From assembly GCA_023443125.1 (NCBI GenBank), contig JAEZVO010000032.1, positions 1-55,546 of the forward strand: a DNA stretch of 55,546 bases, in the 5' to 3' direction. The notes under the pieces are model-generated. The model had not been told where the DNA came from. It saw only the letters and a program-made list of their open reading frames with translations, and did not search any database. Shown piece after piece: positions 25,127-33,521 of this stretch (positions are counted from its first letter, which is position 1; the number at the start of each line of letters is the position of its first letter). The position numbers were made by a program, and so were the translations under genes. This DNA comes from Actinomycetes bacterium (GTDB lineage Bacteria > Actinomycetota > Actinomycetes > Propionibacteriales > Propionibacteriaceae).

Positions 25127-25162
25127 TTGCGCAACTTATACTGCGCAAGAAACGTTGCGCAG
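25127..25162. promoter_or_regulatory. Three-site operator between arsR-type regulator and MFS exporter
   Basis: TTGCGCAA (25127), CTGCGCAA (25141) and TTGCGCAG (25155) start exactly 14 bp apart. The first is a perfect 8-bp palindrome. A TATACT-like -10 box for the exporter (around 25136-25142) lies between sites 1 and 2. The third site lies just before the exporter start. Confidence 0.75.
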
Positions 25163-25177
25163 GTAGTCTTCCGTTGC

Positions 25178-26464
25178 ATGACGAGTTCCAACTCCACTGC
25201 CATTTCCGACGACACTGGCGCCGACGACGCCACCATCGTTGCCCTTCGTAAGAATCCTGAGTACCTCAAGTGGTTTGTCTCAGACGTCGCAGCCGATGCC
25301 GGCGCTGCGATCAACAGCTTCGCAGCCCCACTCATCGCTCTCGCCGTCACAGGATCACTGAGCATCTCGGGCGGCATCGCTGCCGCGACCGCACTCGCCG
25401 CAACTGTCTGCATGCTTCCTGGCGGCGTACTGGCCGACAGATACGACCGCAAACAATTACTCCTGATAGGCCACGGATATGGCACAGTGCTATGGCTCAC
25501 AGGGATTGTGCTCTTCTTCTCGAATCTGCTCTCCACTGCCGTTTTGGCCGCACTCGGCGTATTGGCGGGAGTACGTGCGGGCATCTTCGGATCAGTCTCT
25601 ACGCCAGCATTGCGGCGCCTGGTTCAGTCATCGCAGCTCCCCCAGGCACTGGCCGCCAACGAAGCTCGAGACGGCGCCCTGCGACTCATCTCCGGGCCCA
25701 TTGGCGGATCGCTCGTGGCACTCACACTCTGGGCACCGTACGCAGTTCAGGCCATCGGACATGCCCTGGCTTGGGGATGCGTTCGCGCGATCAAAACCGA
25801 CCTCAAACCCACCCTCGACGGCAAACCGGATGGGTCACCGCTTGGACAGCTGGGGCAAGGCTACGACTGGCTCATGGAGCGGCGCACGATCACGGTCGTG
25901 CTCGTTATCGCGGCGGTGTTGTCACTTGCTGCTGCGGGAAGTCTCCAGACCGTTGTGCTACATCTTGTCGTCTCAAGCGAGAACCAGGCTCGAATTGGCC
26001 TAGTTTCTACGGCGTTGGCTATCGGCATGATCCTAGGCTCGGTGCTGGCCGGAACCATTGTGAAGCGATTCCCTACCGGTGTCCTCTGCACCATCGCGAT
26101 CGGATGTGCTTGTTCGGTTCTGGCGCTGCTCGTCGCAGTGCGCAGCTTCGCTGGCATTCTCATCGTTGTCGCAGGCGCCGCGATCGCACTACCAGTCTTT
26201 AATTCCGCCGCTTCGGGATGGGCAATCTCCCAGATCCCCGACGATCAAGTGGGGGCCATCAGCTCAGCTGCCGGACTCCTCAATTCGATGTTCATCCCGT
26301 TCACACCACTCATTGCCGGCGTCGGACTCGACACCATGGGCTATGGCTTCACCATCACAGTGTTCGTTGCGGCCATGCTGTGCGGGGCACTCACCCTCGC
26401 CCTCACCAGCGACTTTCGCAGCCTCCCTCGTCCCGACCAGTGGCAACATCATGCAAACTCCTAA
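25178..26464 (+). CDS. MFS exporter
   Basis: A 428-residue transporter with about twelve membrane helices. The family motif between helices 2 and 3 appears as GGVLADRYDRKQLLLIG. The overall look is that of the DHA3/EntS-like efflux group, suggesting drug or metabolite export. The ATG at 25178 (MTSSNSTAIS) is used. The upstream in-frame ATG at 25127 lies inside the operator. Base composition is visibly less GC-rich than flanking genes, as is that of the regulator, hinting at joint acquisition. Confidence 0.85.
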   Translation: MTSSNSTAISDDTGADDATIVALRKNPEYLKWFVSDVAADAGAAINSFAAPLIALAVTGSLSISGGIAAATALAATVCMLPGGVLADRYDRKQLLLIGHGYGTVLWLTGIVLFFSNLLSTAVLAALGVLAGVRAGIFGSVSTPALRRLVQSSQLPQALAANEARDGALRLISGPIGGSLVALTLWAPYAVQAIGHALAWGCVRAIKTDLKPTLDGKPDGSPLGQLGQGYDWLMERRTITVVLVIAAVLSLAAAGSLQTVVLHLVVSSENQARIGLVSTALAIGMILGSVLAGTIVKRFPTGVLCTIAIGCACSVLALLVAVRSFAGILIVVAGAAIALPVFNSAASGWAISQIPDDQVGAISSAAGLLNSMFIPFTPLIAGVGLDTMGYGFTITVFVAAMLCGALTLALTSDFRSLPRPDQWQHHANS

Positions 26465-26818
26465 TTGTGTTTGGGATTGGTGATCACAGCCTGAAGTTCG
26501 CCGATCTTGAGGGTTTCTTGGGCGGTGACGTGAAGCGGAATGACGCATCCCTGACTGATGCCTTGCCGCTCGTAACCCGACTGTTTCCCGCATACGACCG
26601 GGGTCTCTCGGTGCATGGAATTCGGATGGAAGCGCTTCCAATCTTTGCACGTAATGGGCGAGGAGCCATCACCCAAATCCCAAGTGATGGGTTCAAGACG
26701 GGCGACGATAGTTACCGCATATCCCGCTTTGGAGGTGGAAGCGGTCCAAGGCCCGGTGGTGTGTGGTCTCGATCATCGAGGCCAGAGCCATAGCGGCATA
26801 CCAATGGCACCGACCGCC
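26461..26818 (-). pseudogene. Decayed C-terminal remnant of an actinobacterial secreted (pilus-locus-like) protein
   Basis: Read on the minus strand in two frames, the segment gives AVGAIGMPLWLWPR, then a stop and shift, then GPWTASTSKAGYAVTIVARLEP followed by ITWDLGDGSSPITC. It continues to KQSGYERQG and ends LKIGELQAVITN. This order (LPVWLW, xxWDxGDG, a cysteine pair, RIGELQ near the end) is that of small secreted or ATP/GTP-binding-annotated proteins of actinobacteria. The middle is shortened, and there is no start. No function is retained. Confidence 0.6.
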
Positions 26819-26908
26819 TTAGGTTTTTGTTCCAACATGGTGGGCGTTGACGATCACGGTCAGTATTTTTGTGCCCCCGGGCTGGACAGATCGCTCACGA
26901 CAGATCGC

Positions 26909-28888
26909 TCACGCGTCCGCCTTGTCCTCGGGAGGCGGAGGATCGTCGGGGTAGGTGCCGGTCTCGTAGTCGTAGGCGACGGGGTTGCCGTCCTCGTCGG
27001 TGCGGGCGTACCAGTCGGTGACCTCTTCCGCGGTGGAGTCGAAACCCGCGCCCACTGCGCGCTCGCTGTCTGCCGGGACGGGCGCGACGGTGATCTCGAA
27101 GTTGTCGCCGTGTTCCTCGATCCCGTGGCGGACGGCCTTCTCCACGGCCGCCCGCTCGTAGCCGCGACGGATCACTAGCGGATCCATGCGCATTTCCTTC
27201 ACGAGCGCGATGGCCATGAGCACCAACACGACGGCGAAAGGCAGTGCGGTGATGGTGATGAGGTTTTGCAGGCCCTGCAGCGCATCGCGACCGCCCATGA
27301 GCAGCATCACGATGGCGATCCCGGCCATGCAGAGGGCCCAGAAGGCGGTGACGAGCTTGTTCGGGTGCGGGTTGCCGCCCTGGGAGAGCTGCGAGTTGAC
27401 CAGCGAGGCTGAATCGGAGGTGGTGATGAAGAACACCGCGAGCATCACCATCACCAGCGGAATGATGATGCTGCCGCCGTCGATCTCGCCCAGCACCTTG
27501 AAGAAGACCTCCTCGGGAGCGGGGATGTTGGCGGGGTCGTTGCCGGGGGCGAGGGTGCCGTGAGCGCGCTGCAACCAGATGGTGGTGCCACCGAGGATCG
27601 TGAACGCGAGCACGATGATGCTCGAGGGAATCAGCAAGACCCCCAGAATGAACTGCCGTACGGTCCGGCCTCGGGAGATCTTCGCCGTGAAGACGCCGAC
27701 GAACGGTGCCCAGCTCACCCACCACGCCCAGTAGAAGGTGGTCCAGCTCGAGAGAAACGTGCGCACCTCCTCGCTGTCGGCGGTGGTGGCTGCAAGCATG
27801 TCGGGCATCGTGCCGAAGTACTGCACGACCACGCCCGGGATGATGTTCAGCAGGAACACCGTTGGGCCGACCACGAAGAAGAAGATTGCGAGCCCGACGG
27901 CCAGGACGAGGTTGATGTTGGACAGCCAGCGGATACCCTTCGCCACGCCGGAGACCGCCGAGATGATCGTGCCGATGGTGAGCAGCACGATGATGCCGAG
28001 CGCGAGTGCGTTGCCTGCAGGCGACCAGCCGGTGACGAGCTCGAAACCGCCAGCGATCTGCAGAGCGCCGATACCGAGACTCGCGGCGGTGCCGAACAAC
28101 GTCGCGATGATCGCCAATCCGTCAATGATCCGCGCCCCCGGCCCCTTGGAATCCCCTCCCCATAAGGGAGTGAGGATGGAGCTCATCAACGGGACACGGC
28201 CCTTGCGGTAGGAGACGTAGGCGATGGCAAGCCCGACGATCGCGTAGATCGCCCATGCGTTGAGGCCCCAGTGCAATGCCGCTTGTGCAAGCGCCCCCTT
28301 CACGGCCTCGACGGTGGCCGGCTCGTAGAGGCCGGGTAGCGGTGAGAGGTAGTAGGTGAGGGGTTCGAGCGGGCCGAAGAAAATGATGCCGATGCCGATT
28401 CCTGCGCCAAAGAGCATCGCCGCCCAAGAAATGGTGGAATATTCGGCCGGCTCGCCGTCGAGGCCGAGCGGGATCCTGCCGAAGCGCGAGAGGGCGATAG
28501 CCAGCAGGAAGATCACCATGCCGATCGCGAGGCTGTTGAAGATCCAGCCCAGGTTCGTCATGATCCAACCGAGCCCGGCGGTGGAGGTGGCGAGCACATT
28601 CTCCGGGGCGATGACGCCCCACGAGACGAACGCGGCGATCGCGACGCCCACGACGACGAGGATCACCTTGTCAATGCCGTAGCGCACCTTCTGATCCTCG
28701 ATACTCACCCCCGGCACGAGCGCGGGATGGATCCCGTGCGGGTAACCCATCTCCTTGAACACCTGCCCTGCGCGACGAGCGGTGGCGCGGGCGGCTGCTG
28801 CGGCGGTGCGATGTGGAGGCGCGGCTGGTCGGGTGGCGGAGGCCGAGAGACCATCGTCGGCGGAAGGATCATCTGGGTTGGTTGCCAT
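26909..28888 (-). CDS. BCCT-family betaine/carnitine/choline transporter
   Basis: A 659-residue carrier with twelve membrane helices and the BCCT signature region WAWWVSWAPFVGVFTAKISRGRT, with the aromatic cluster that binds trimethylammonium groups. It likely imports glycine betaine or a similar osmolyte using Na+ or H+. Start at 28888 (MATNPDDPS) has AAGGA about 10 nt upstream. There are ~85 N-terminal and ~120 C-terminal hydrophilic residues, as in osmosensing BetP-like carriers; the C-terminal tail here is strongly acidic at the end. Confidence 0.92.
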   Translation of the reverse strand: MATNPDDPSADDGLSASATRPAAPPHRTAAAAARATARRAGQVFKEMGYPHGIHPALVPGVSIEDQKVRYGIDKVILVVVGVAIAAFVSWGVIAPENVLATSTAGLGWIMTNLGWIFNSLAIGMVIFLLAIALSRFGRIPLGLDGEPAEYSTISWAAMLFGAGIGIGIIFFGPLEPLTYYLSPLPGLYEPATVEAVKGALAQAALHWGLNAWAIYAIVGLAIAYVSYRKGRVPLMSSILTPLWGGDSKGPGARIIDGLAIIATLFGTAASLGIGALQIAGGFELVTGWSPAGNALALGIIVLLTIGTIISAVSGVAKGIRWLSNINLVLAVGLAIFFFVVGPTVFLLNIIPGVVVQYFGTMPDMLAATTADSEEVRTFLSSWTTFYWAWWVSWAPFVGVFTAKISRGRTVRQFILGVLLIPSSIIVLAFTILGGTTIWLQRAHGTLAPGNDPANIPAPEEVFFKVLGEIDGGSIIIPLVMVMLAVFFITTSDSASLVNSQLSQGGNPHPNKLVTAFWALCMAGIAIVMLLMGGRDALQGLQNLITITALPFAVVLVLMAIALVKEMRMDPLVIRRGYERAAVEKAVRHGIEEHGDNFEITVAPVPADSERAVGAGFDSTAEEVTDWYARTDEDGNPVAYDYETGTYPDDPPPPEDKADA

Positions 28889-28985
28889 GCGGATCAGGTC
28901 CTTGTGTCGTGGACGTTTCGCTGTCACCTTATCGAATGGCTTGTCCGGGCAGCGGCGCGTCCGACATCGACCGTTGTGCGGACCC

Positions 28986-30302
28986 TCACCCGTCGAGTAT
29001 GTCGGCGACGAGCCCGGCGATCTCCGAGCGCTCGGAGCGTTGCAGCGCCACGTGAGCGAAGAGAGGATTGCCCTTCAGTTTCTCGATGACGGCGACAATC
29101 CCGTCGTAACGGCCGACGCGGAGGTTGTCGCGCTGCGCGACGTCGTGGGTGAGCACGACGCGCGAGTTCTGGCCGATGCGGCTGAGCACCGTGAGCAGCA
29201 CGTTGCGCTCGAGCGACTGAGCTTCGTCGACGATCACGAAGCAGTCGTGCAGTGAGCGCCCGCGGATGTGGGTGAGCGGCAGCACCTCGATCATCTCTTG
29301 CTCGATGATCTCGTCGATGACGTATCGGTTGGTGACCGACGAGAGCGTGTCGAACACGGCCTGGCCCCACGGCAGCATCTTCTCTTCTGCGGAGCCGGGC
29401 AGGTAGCCGAGCTCTTGCCCGCCGACGGGGTAGAGGGGCCGGAACACCATCACCTTGTTGTATTTGCGCTGCTCGAGTGTTTGTTCCAGCCCGGCGGCGA
29501 GCGCTAGTGCCGACTTGCCGGTGCCGGCGCGCCCGCCGAGAGAGACGATACCGATGGACTCGTCCATGAGGAGATCGAGCGCCACGCGCTGCTCGGCAGA
29601 CCTTCCCCGAATGCCGAACACCTCGCGGTCTTGTTTGATTTCGCGCACCTTGCCGTCGGCTGTCACGCGGCCGAGCACCTTCGACGACGGCCCGTGCAGC
29701 TGCACGCCACAGTGCGCGGGCAGGTCCTTGGCCGCTTCGACATCGGCGGCGAACTCGTCGTAGACGGCGGCGACTTCGTCGTCGGTCACGTCGAGCTGGG
29801 CCATGCCGTTGTAGCCGGCCTCGAGGGGGAGCTCGTTGCGGTACTCCTCGGCAGCGAGCCCGACCGCGGCAGCTTTCACCCTGAGCGGGAGGTCTTTAGA
29901 GACCAGCACGACGTCGTGGCCCTCATTCGCGTAGTTCAGCGCGACAGCGAGGATGCGGGTGTCGTTGTCGCCCAGGCGGAAGCCGACGGGGAGCGTGGAC
30001 TCGTCGGTGTGGTTGAGCTCGACGCGGAGGTTACCGCCCTCGTCGTTGATGGGGACGGGCGCGCCGAGGCGACCGTGCTCGATGCGTAGCTCGTCGAGGA
30101 GGCGCAGTGCCTGACGAGCGAAGTAGCCGAGCTCCATGTGGTGGCGCTTGGCCTCGAGCTCGGTGATGACGACGATGGGCAGCACCACGTTGTGCTCAGC
30201 GAAACGCAGTACGGCCTTCGGGTCGGATAGCAGGACGGAGGTGTCGATCACATAGGTGCGGATGGCCTGGTCTACGGATTCGTGGGCGGTGACGTCGAGC
30301 AC
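28986..30302 (-). CDS. PhoH2-type protein: PIN domain fused to PhoH ATPase
   Basis: A 438-residue protein combining an N-terminal PIN RNase domain (YVIDTSVLLSDP, Asp20; later acidic residues in GDNDTRIL and VSKDLPLR) with a PhoH ATPase (Walker A GGRAGTGKS at 256-264; Walker B CFVIVDEAQSLE). PhoH2 proteins unwind and cleave RNA. The start is GTG at 30302 with GGGAG 6 nt upstream. No vapB-like antitoxin frame is evident upstream, unlike some PhoAT pairs. Confidence 0.92.
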   Translation of the reverse strand: MLDVTAHESVDQAIRTYVIDTSVLLSDPKAVLRFAEHNVVLPIVVITELEAKRHHMELGYFARQALRLLDELRIEHGRLGAPVPINDEGGNLRVELNHTDESTLPVGFRLGDNDTRILAVALNYANEGHDVVLVSKDLPLRVKAAAVGLAAEEYRNELPLEAGYNGMAQLDVTDDEVAAVYDEFAADVEAAKDLPAHCGVQLHGPSSKVLGRVTADGKVREIKQDREVFGIRGRSAEQRVALDLLMDESIGIVSLGGRAGTGKSALALAAGLEQTLEQRKYNKVMVFRPLYPVGGQELGYLPGSAEEKMLPWGQAVFDTLSSVTNRYVIDEIIEQEMIEVLPLTHIRGRSLHDCFVIVDEAQSLERNVLLTVLSRIGQNSRVVLTHDVAQRDNLRVGRYDGIVAVIEKLKGNPLFAHVALQRSERSEIAGLVADILDG

Positions 30303-30486
30303 TGCTTGCTCCCTTCGCGGGGGCGGGCTCGTCCCAGACCCCCGTGGTGGTCAGGGGTTGGGTTTTATCAACCTGGAGGCTGTCTCCATAGTTCGCACAG
30401 TAGCCGCTGGCGGTGCCCAGCCGCGGTGACACACCCGCGTCGTTACCCACTGTTCATCTGGGGCCGACAGCGGGGATGGGCGCCGG

Positions 30487-30607
30487 GGCAGGTGCAACCT
30501 GTGCGGCTCAGTTCCGGCACAGGTGTCACCTGCCTTTGCGCGACGAGGCGTCGTCGGGAGGCAGGTGACACCTGATCCGCTCAGTTACCGCACAGGTTGC
30601 AGGTGCC
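30487..30607. repeat. Compound inverted-repeat block
   Basis: Several arms are interleaved. TGCAACCTGTGCGG-type arms (30487-30506 with 30588-30607, two mismatches) enclose CAGGTGTCACCTGCCT (30520-30535), which pairs perfectly with 30559-30574. A CGACG/CGTCG hairpin sits in the middle. The CTCAGTT..CGCACAGG word also appears twice as a direct repeat. It lies between hlyIII (stop 30626) and phoH2 (start 30302), genes on the same strand. Confidence 0.85.
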
Positions 30608-30625
30608 TGGCGGCGAGCAGGGTGT

Positions 30626-31309
30626 CTAGGCGAAGACGGCGAGCCAGATGGCGACGTTGTGGCAGATGGCGGCGAGGATCGTCGCAGAGTGGAACACTTC
30701 GTGGAAGCCGAACCATTTGGGGCTGATCTTGGGGCGCTTGGTGCCGTAGGCGACGGCGCCAAGCGAGTAGATCACGCCTCCGACGATGATGAGAATCACG
30801 ACGGCGGGTCCGCCCGCTGCCCACAGCTGCGGAAGCCATCCGATGGCGGCCCAGCCCATCGCGACGTACAAGATGGTGTAGAGCGCGCGCGGGGCGCTGA
30901 GCCAGAGCATGCGGAACGCGACGCCTGCGATCGCGAGCCCCCAGATGAGTGCGAGGAGGATCAGCCGGGCAGTGCCGTTGAGGAGCGCAACCGCGAGTGG
31001 CGTGTACGTTCCGGCGATGAAGATGAAGATGTTGGAGTGATCCATCCGACGAAACACCGCCAGTGTTTTCTGTTTCCAGTTGCCGCGGTGGTAGGCAGCG
31101 CTGGTGCCGAAGAGCTGCACGGCGGTGAGCGTGTAGAGCGCGCAGCCCAGCCGCACGTCGAGCGCTGGCGCGAGCGCGGTGAGCGTCAGGCCGCAGATGA
31201 GAATGAGGGGCGTCATACCGAGATGGAGCCAGCCGCGCATCACGGGCTTCGGCAAGGGCATGTCGGTGGGAGCGTCGAGCTGAGTTGCGTGGGAGTCAGT
31301 CATAGTCAT
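30626..31309 (-). CDS. Hemolysin III / PAQR-family membrane protein
   Basis: A 227-residue protein with seven hydrophobic helices and the family metal-site motifs SAAYHRG, MDHSNIFIFIAGTYTPL and FGFHEVFHSATILAAICHN. Despite its name the family (YqfA/HlyIII, related to adiponectin receptors) is a putative membrane hydrolase linked to lipid homeostasis. Two starts are possible (31309 and 31303). It is divergent from uppS, sharing a 98-bp spacer with a 24-bp dyad. Confidence 0.88.
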   Translation of the reverse strand: MTMTDSHATQLDAPTDMPLPKPVMRGWLHLGMTPLILICGLTLTALAPALDVRLGCALYTLTAVQLFGTSAAYHRGNWKQKTLAVFRRMDHSNIFIFIAGTYTPLAVALLNGTARLILLALIWGLAIAGVAFRMLWLSAPRALYTILYVAMGWAAIGWLPQLWAAGGPAVVILIIVGGVIYSLGAVAYGTKRPKISPKWFGFHEVFHSATILAAICHNVAIWLAVFA

Positions 31310-31328
31310 ATGCGCTACCTACGGGATC

Positions 31329-31352
31329 GTAACTTACGTATCCGTAGGTTAC
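31329..31352. promoter_or_regulatory. 24-bp dyad in the hlyIII-uppS spacer
   Basis: GTAACTTACG and CGTAGGTTAC form an inverted pair around TATC, with GTAAC-TACG matching on both sides. It is 20 bp upstream of hlyIII and 56 bp upstream of uppS. The form (TTACG...CGTAA) is typical of TetR-family operators, but no regulator gene is adjacent. Confidence 0.6.
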
Positions 31353-31407
31353 TCCGGTATCGCCGATCTGCCAAGTGTGTACCGCGGAGCGCAGTATCAT
31401 CGCCTAC

Positions 31408-32208
31408 ATGTCCCGACTTCGTCGCCTTCTCGGACGATGCCGGCCGCCGAAGTGGCTCTACGCCACGTATGAAAATCAGATGCTGGGCCGGCTCGACCGC
31501 AGCCGCCTGCCCAAGCACGTCGCCGTGCTTGCTGACGGTAACCGTCGCTGGGCGCGAGCAAACGCACCGGGGGAGCCGCTCGTCGCGGGCTATCGCGCGG
31601 GAGCCGAGAAGCTCAAGGAATTCGTCGAATGGTGTGACGAGGCCGGTATCGAGGTGGTCACGCTGTGGGTGCTGAGCACCGACAATCTGCAGCGCTCCAG
31701 CGACGAGGAGCTCGGCCCGCTGCTCGACGTGATCCGTCAGCTCGTCGAAGACCTCGCGGCCACGAAGCGCTGGCCCGTGCAGGCCGTCGGCGCACTCGAC
31801 CTCCTGCCCGAGGACATCGCCGAATCACTCCGTAAAGCCGACGCCGACACCGACGGGATCCGCGGCATGCACGTCAACGTCGCATGCTCGTACGGGGGAC
31901 GCCACGAACTTCGCGACGCGGTTCGCTCACTGCTGCGAAGTAAGGCGGCCCAGGGAGAGACGCTCGAGACGGTGGCCGACACGCTCGATATCAACGAGAT
32001 TTCTGGGCACCTCTACACCAAGGGGCAGCCAGACCCCGATCTCATCATTCGCACCTCGGGTGAGCAGCGGCTCTCCGGCTTCCTGCTGTGGCAGTCCGCG
32101 CACAGTGAGTTCTATTTCTGTGAAGCGCTGTGGCCGGATTTCCGGCGCACCGACTTCGTGCGCGCCCTGCGCTCCTTCACGCAGCGCGAGCGACGATTCG
32201 GCCGCTGA
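31408..32208 (+). CDS. uppS: Polyprenyl (cis-prenyl) diphosphate synthase
   Basis: Makes the Z-configured polyprenyl diphosphate that carries cell-wall precursors. The 266-residue protein has HVAVLADGNRRWAR (catalytic Asp43) and DPDLIIRTSGEQRLSGFLLWQSAHSEFYF (diphosphate-binding Arg/Ser). A TATCAT box ends 7 nt before the ATG at 31408, so the message is probably leaderless. Actinobacteria often have two such enzymes (farnesyl and decaprenyl type); which product this one makes cannot be told from sequence alone. Confidence 0.93.
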   Translation: MSRLRRLLGRCRPPKWLYATYENQMLGRLDRSRLPKHVAVLADGNRRWARANAPGEPLVAGYRAGAEKLKEFVEWCDEAGIEVVTLWVLSTDNLQRSSDEELGPLLDVIRQLVEDLAATKRWPVQAVGALDLLPEDIAESLRKADADTDGIRGMHVNVACSYGGRHELRDAVRSLLRSKAAQGETLETVADTLDINEISGHLYTKGQPDPDLIIRTSGEQRLSGFLLWQSAHSEFYFCEALWPDFRRTDFVRALRSFTQRERRFGR

Positions 32209-32233
32209 CTGCAGACATGGGAAGATGGCGCCC

Positions 32234-32788
32234 ATGGCCCGCCCGAATCCGAAGTCACGCGCGAAAGACATGTTCCTCTCCATGGGCGTGTTGCTCGTTC
32301 CGTTGGTGCTTGTCATCGCGTTTTTCACCATGAACCCCGACGAGAATGTGGTGGCCATCGATATCGCGCCCGACTTGCAGCGCGCCGAAGCGGAAGCTCC
32401 CTACCCGGTGCTGCGTGCCGAACACTTGCCCGAAGGCTGGAAGCCCGTGCGATCTGCATGGGCGAAGGACGGCGCGAAATGGATTGATAACAAGCCGGCC
32501 GACGGTAACACCTGGATGGCAGGCTACATGGGGCCAGATGGGGTGTACTACGGCATTGAGCAGCGCGACCGCGGCGTCGAGAACGTCGTTAGGCGCGTCA
32601 CCCGAGAGGGGCAAGAGACCGGGCACACCGTCGACGCCGCCGGGATGCAGTGGCAATCCTATGAATCCGCCGACGGGCGCACGACCAGCCTCGTCGCCAA
32701 GCGCGACGGCTGGGTAGCCGTCATCGCCGCCGACACGGACCTCGACGCCATCAGCGCGTTCGCGACGACGCTGTCAGCTGGCACGTAA
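32234..32788 (+). CDS. DUF4245 membrane-anchored protein
   Basis: A 184-residue protein with a short basic N-terminus (ARPNPKSRAKDM), one transmembrane helix (about 16-36) and an extracellular domain. The N-terminal words and length fit actinobacterial DUF4245 proteins of unknown function. The ATG at 32234 is preferred over one at 32225 because GGGAAG stands 9 nt before it. Confidence 0.8.
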   Translation: MARPNPKSRAKDMFLSMGVLLVPLVLVIAFFTMNPDENVVAIDIAPDLQRAEAEAPYPVLRAEHLPEGWKPVRSAWAKDGAKWIDNKPADGNTWMAGYMGPDGVYYGIEQRDRGVENVVRRVTREGQETGHTVDAAGMQWQSYESADGRTTSLVAKRDGWVAVIAADTDLDAISAFATTLSAGT

Positions 32789-32790
32789 CT

Positions 32791-32910
32791 CCGGTGGTTG
32801 AGTAGCGCCGGGCGTCTCTCCCCGGTGGTTGAGTAGCCGCCGTAGGCGGCGTATCGAAACCACTCTCGCCGCGGGGTTTTGACTCGGCCCTTCGGGCCGG
32901 CTCAACCGCC
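32791..32910. repeat. Cluster of REP-like repeats
   Basis: CCGGTGGTTGAGTAGC occurs at 32791 and 32822. The second copy is complete, with a GCCGCC-GTA-GGCGGC stem and GTATCGAAACC end (to 32861). A third, inverted variant (32879-32907) has GGCCC-TTC-GGGCC between GACTC and GGCTCAACC. The flanks are constant while the stem changes with preserved pairing. The cluster abuts the truncated start of a YbaB-like gene. Confidence 0.85.
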
Positions 32911-32931
32911 GAGGATGCGATCCGTGTCACC

Positions 32932-33204
32932 GTGCACGACGGCAAGACGGTCAACGTGGTGCTCTCAGAGGAGGTTGCGGCACAGCCGACCGGCCAGATG
33001 CTACAAACGCTGACCGAGACCATCAATCGGGCCTTGCACCAGGCTCAGGAAGAGCTGGTTCAGGAACTGCTGCAAGCCAGCGGCGACTCGAACACGTTGT
33101 TCTCACGGGTCTCTGAGCTCCAGGCAGACATGCACCAGGCCTTCCTCAACGATCTGGCCAAGGCAGTGTCACCCGCCCAAGAGACGCTACGGAGGTTTGG
33201 ATGA
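32932..33204 (+). CDS. YbaB/EbfC-like protein, probably 5'-truncated
   Basis: About 90 residues from GTG at 32932. The frame is open back to 32833 and similarity seems to begin at about 32908 (EDAIRVTVHDGKTVNVVLSEE), resembling the central strand of YbaB/EbfC nucleoid-like proteins that accompany WXG100 genes in actinobacteria. The family's N-terminal helix is missing and is replaced by REP-like sequence, and no good ribosome site exists. It overlaps the next gene by four bases (ATGA), so it was once the first gene of this operon. Confidence 0.55.
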   Translation: MHDGKTVNVVLSEEVAAQPTGQMLQTLTETINRALHQAQEELVQELLQASGDSNTLFSRVSELQADMHQAFLNDLAKAVSPAQETLRRFG

Positions 33205-33521
33205 CCGAGGTCAAGTTCACCCCCGAGACGTGGCTGACGGCGGCCAATGAGCTGCTCAAGGAAGCGGAGGGTTTCCAGCAACAGGCCGCCGCCACCTTGT
33301 CCAGCGCATCGAGCATTGACCAACTGGGGGCCGCGCAGGGGATGTCCATGGCGGATGTTGCGCTCGCGACTGTGTTGCCGCCGGTCTTTGAACAGCTCGG
33401 TGAGCAGATCGTGCAGCTCGCTGATGGGTTGGCTGCGGAATCCGAGGCGATGGAAGACAGCGGTAGGGCCTATCAGGAGATCGAAGAGGCCAACACCGCC
33501 TTGGCGCAGGAGGTGCTGTGA
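33201..33521 (+). CDS. ESX/WXG100-associated small helical protein (DUF2580/EspC-like)
   Basis: A 106-residue, mostly alpha-helical acidic protein without signal peptide. It starts MTEVKFTPETWLTAANELL and has a long helix rich in Ala, Gln and Glu. Size, composition and place directly before a toxin-type gene resemble the EspC/DUF2580 and WXG100 partners of type VII secreted toxins. No clear WXG turn is seen, so the family call is tentative. Its ATG overlaps the upstream stop and its stop overlaps the next start. Confidence 0.6.
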   Translation: MTEVKFTPETWLTAANELLKEAEGFQQQAAATLSSASSIDQLGAAQGMSMADVALATVLPPVFEQLGEQIVQLADGLAAESEAMEDSGRAYQEIEEANTALAQEVL

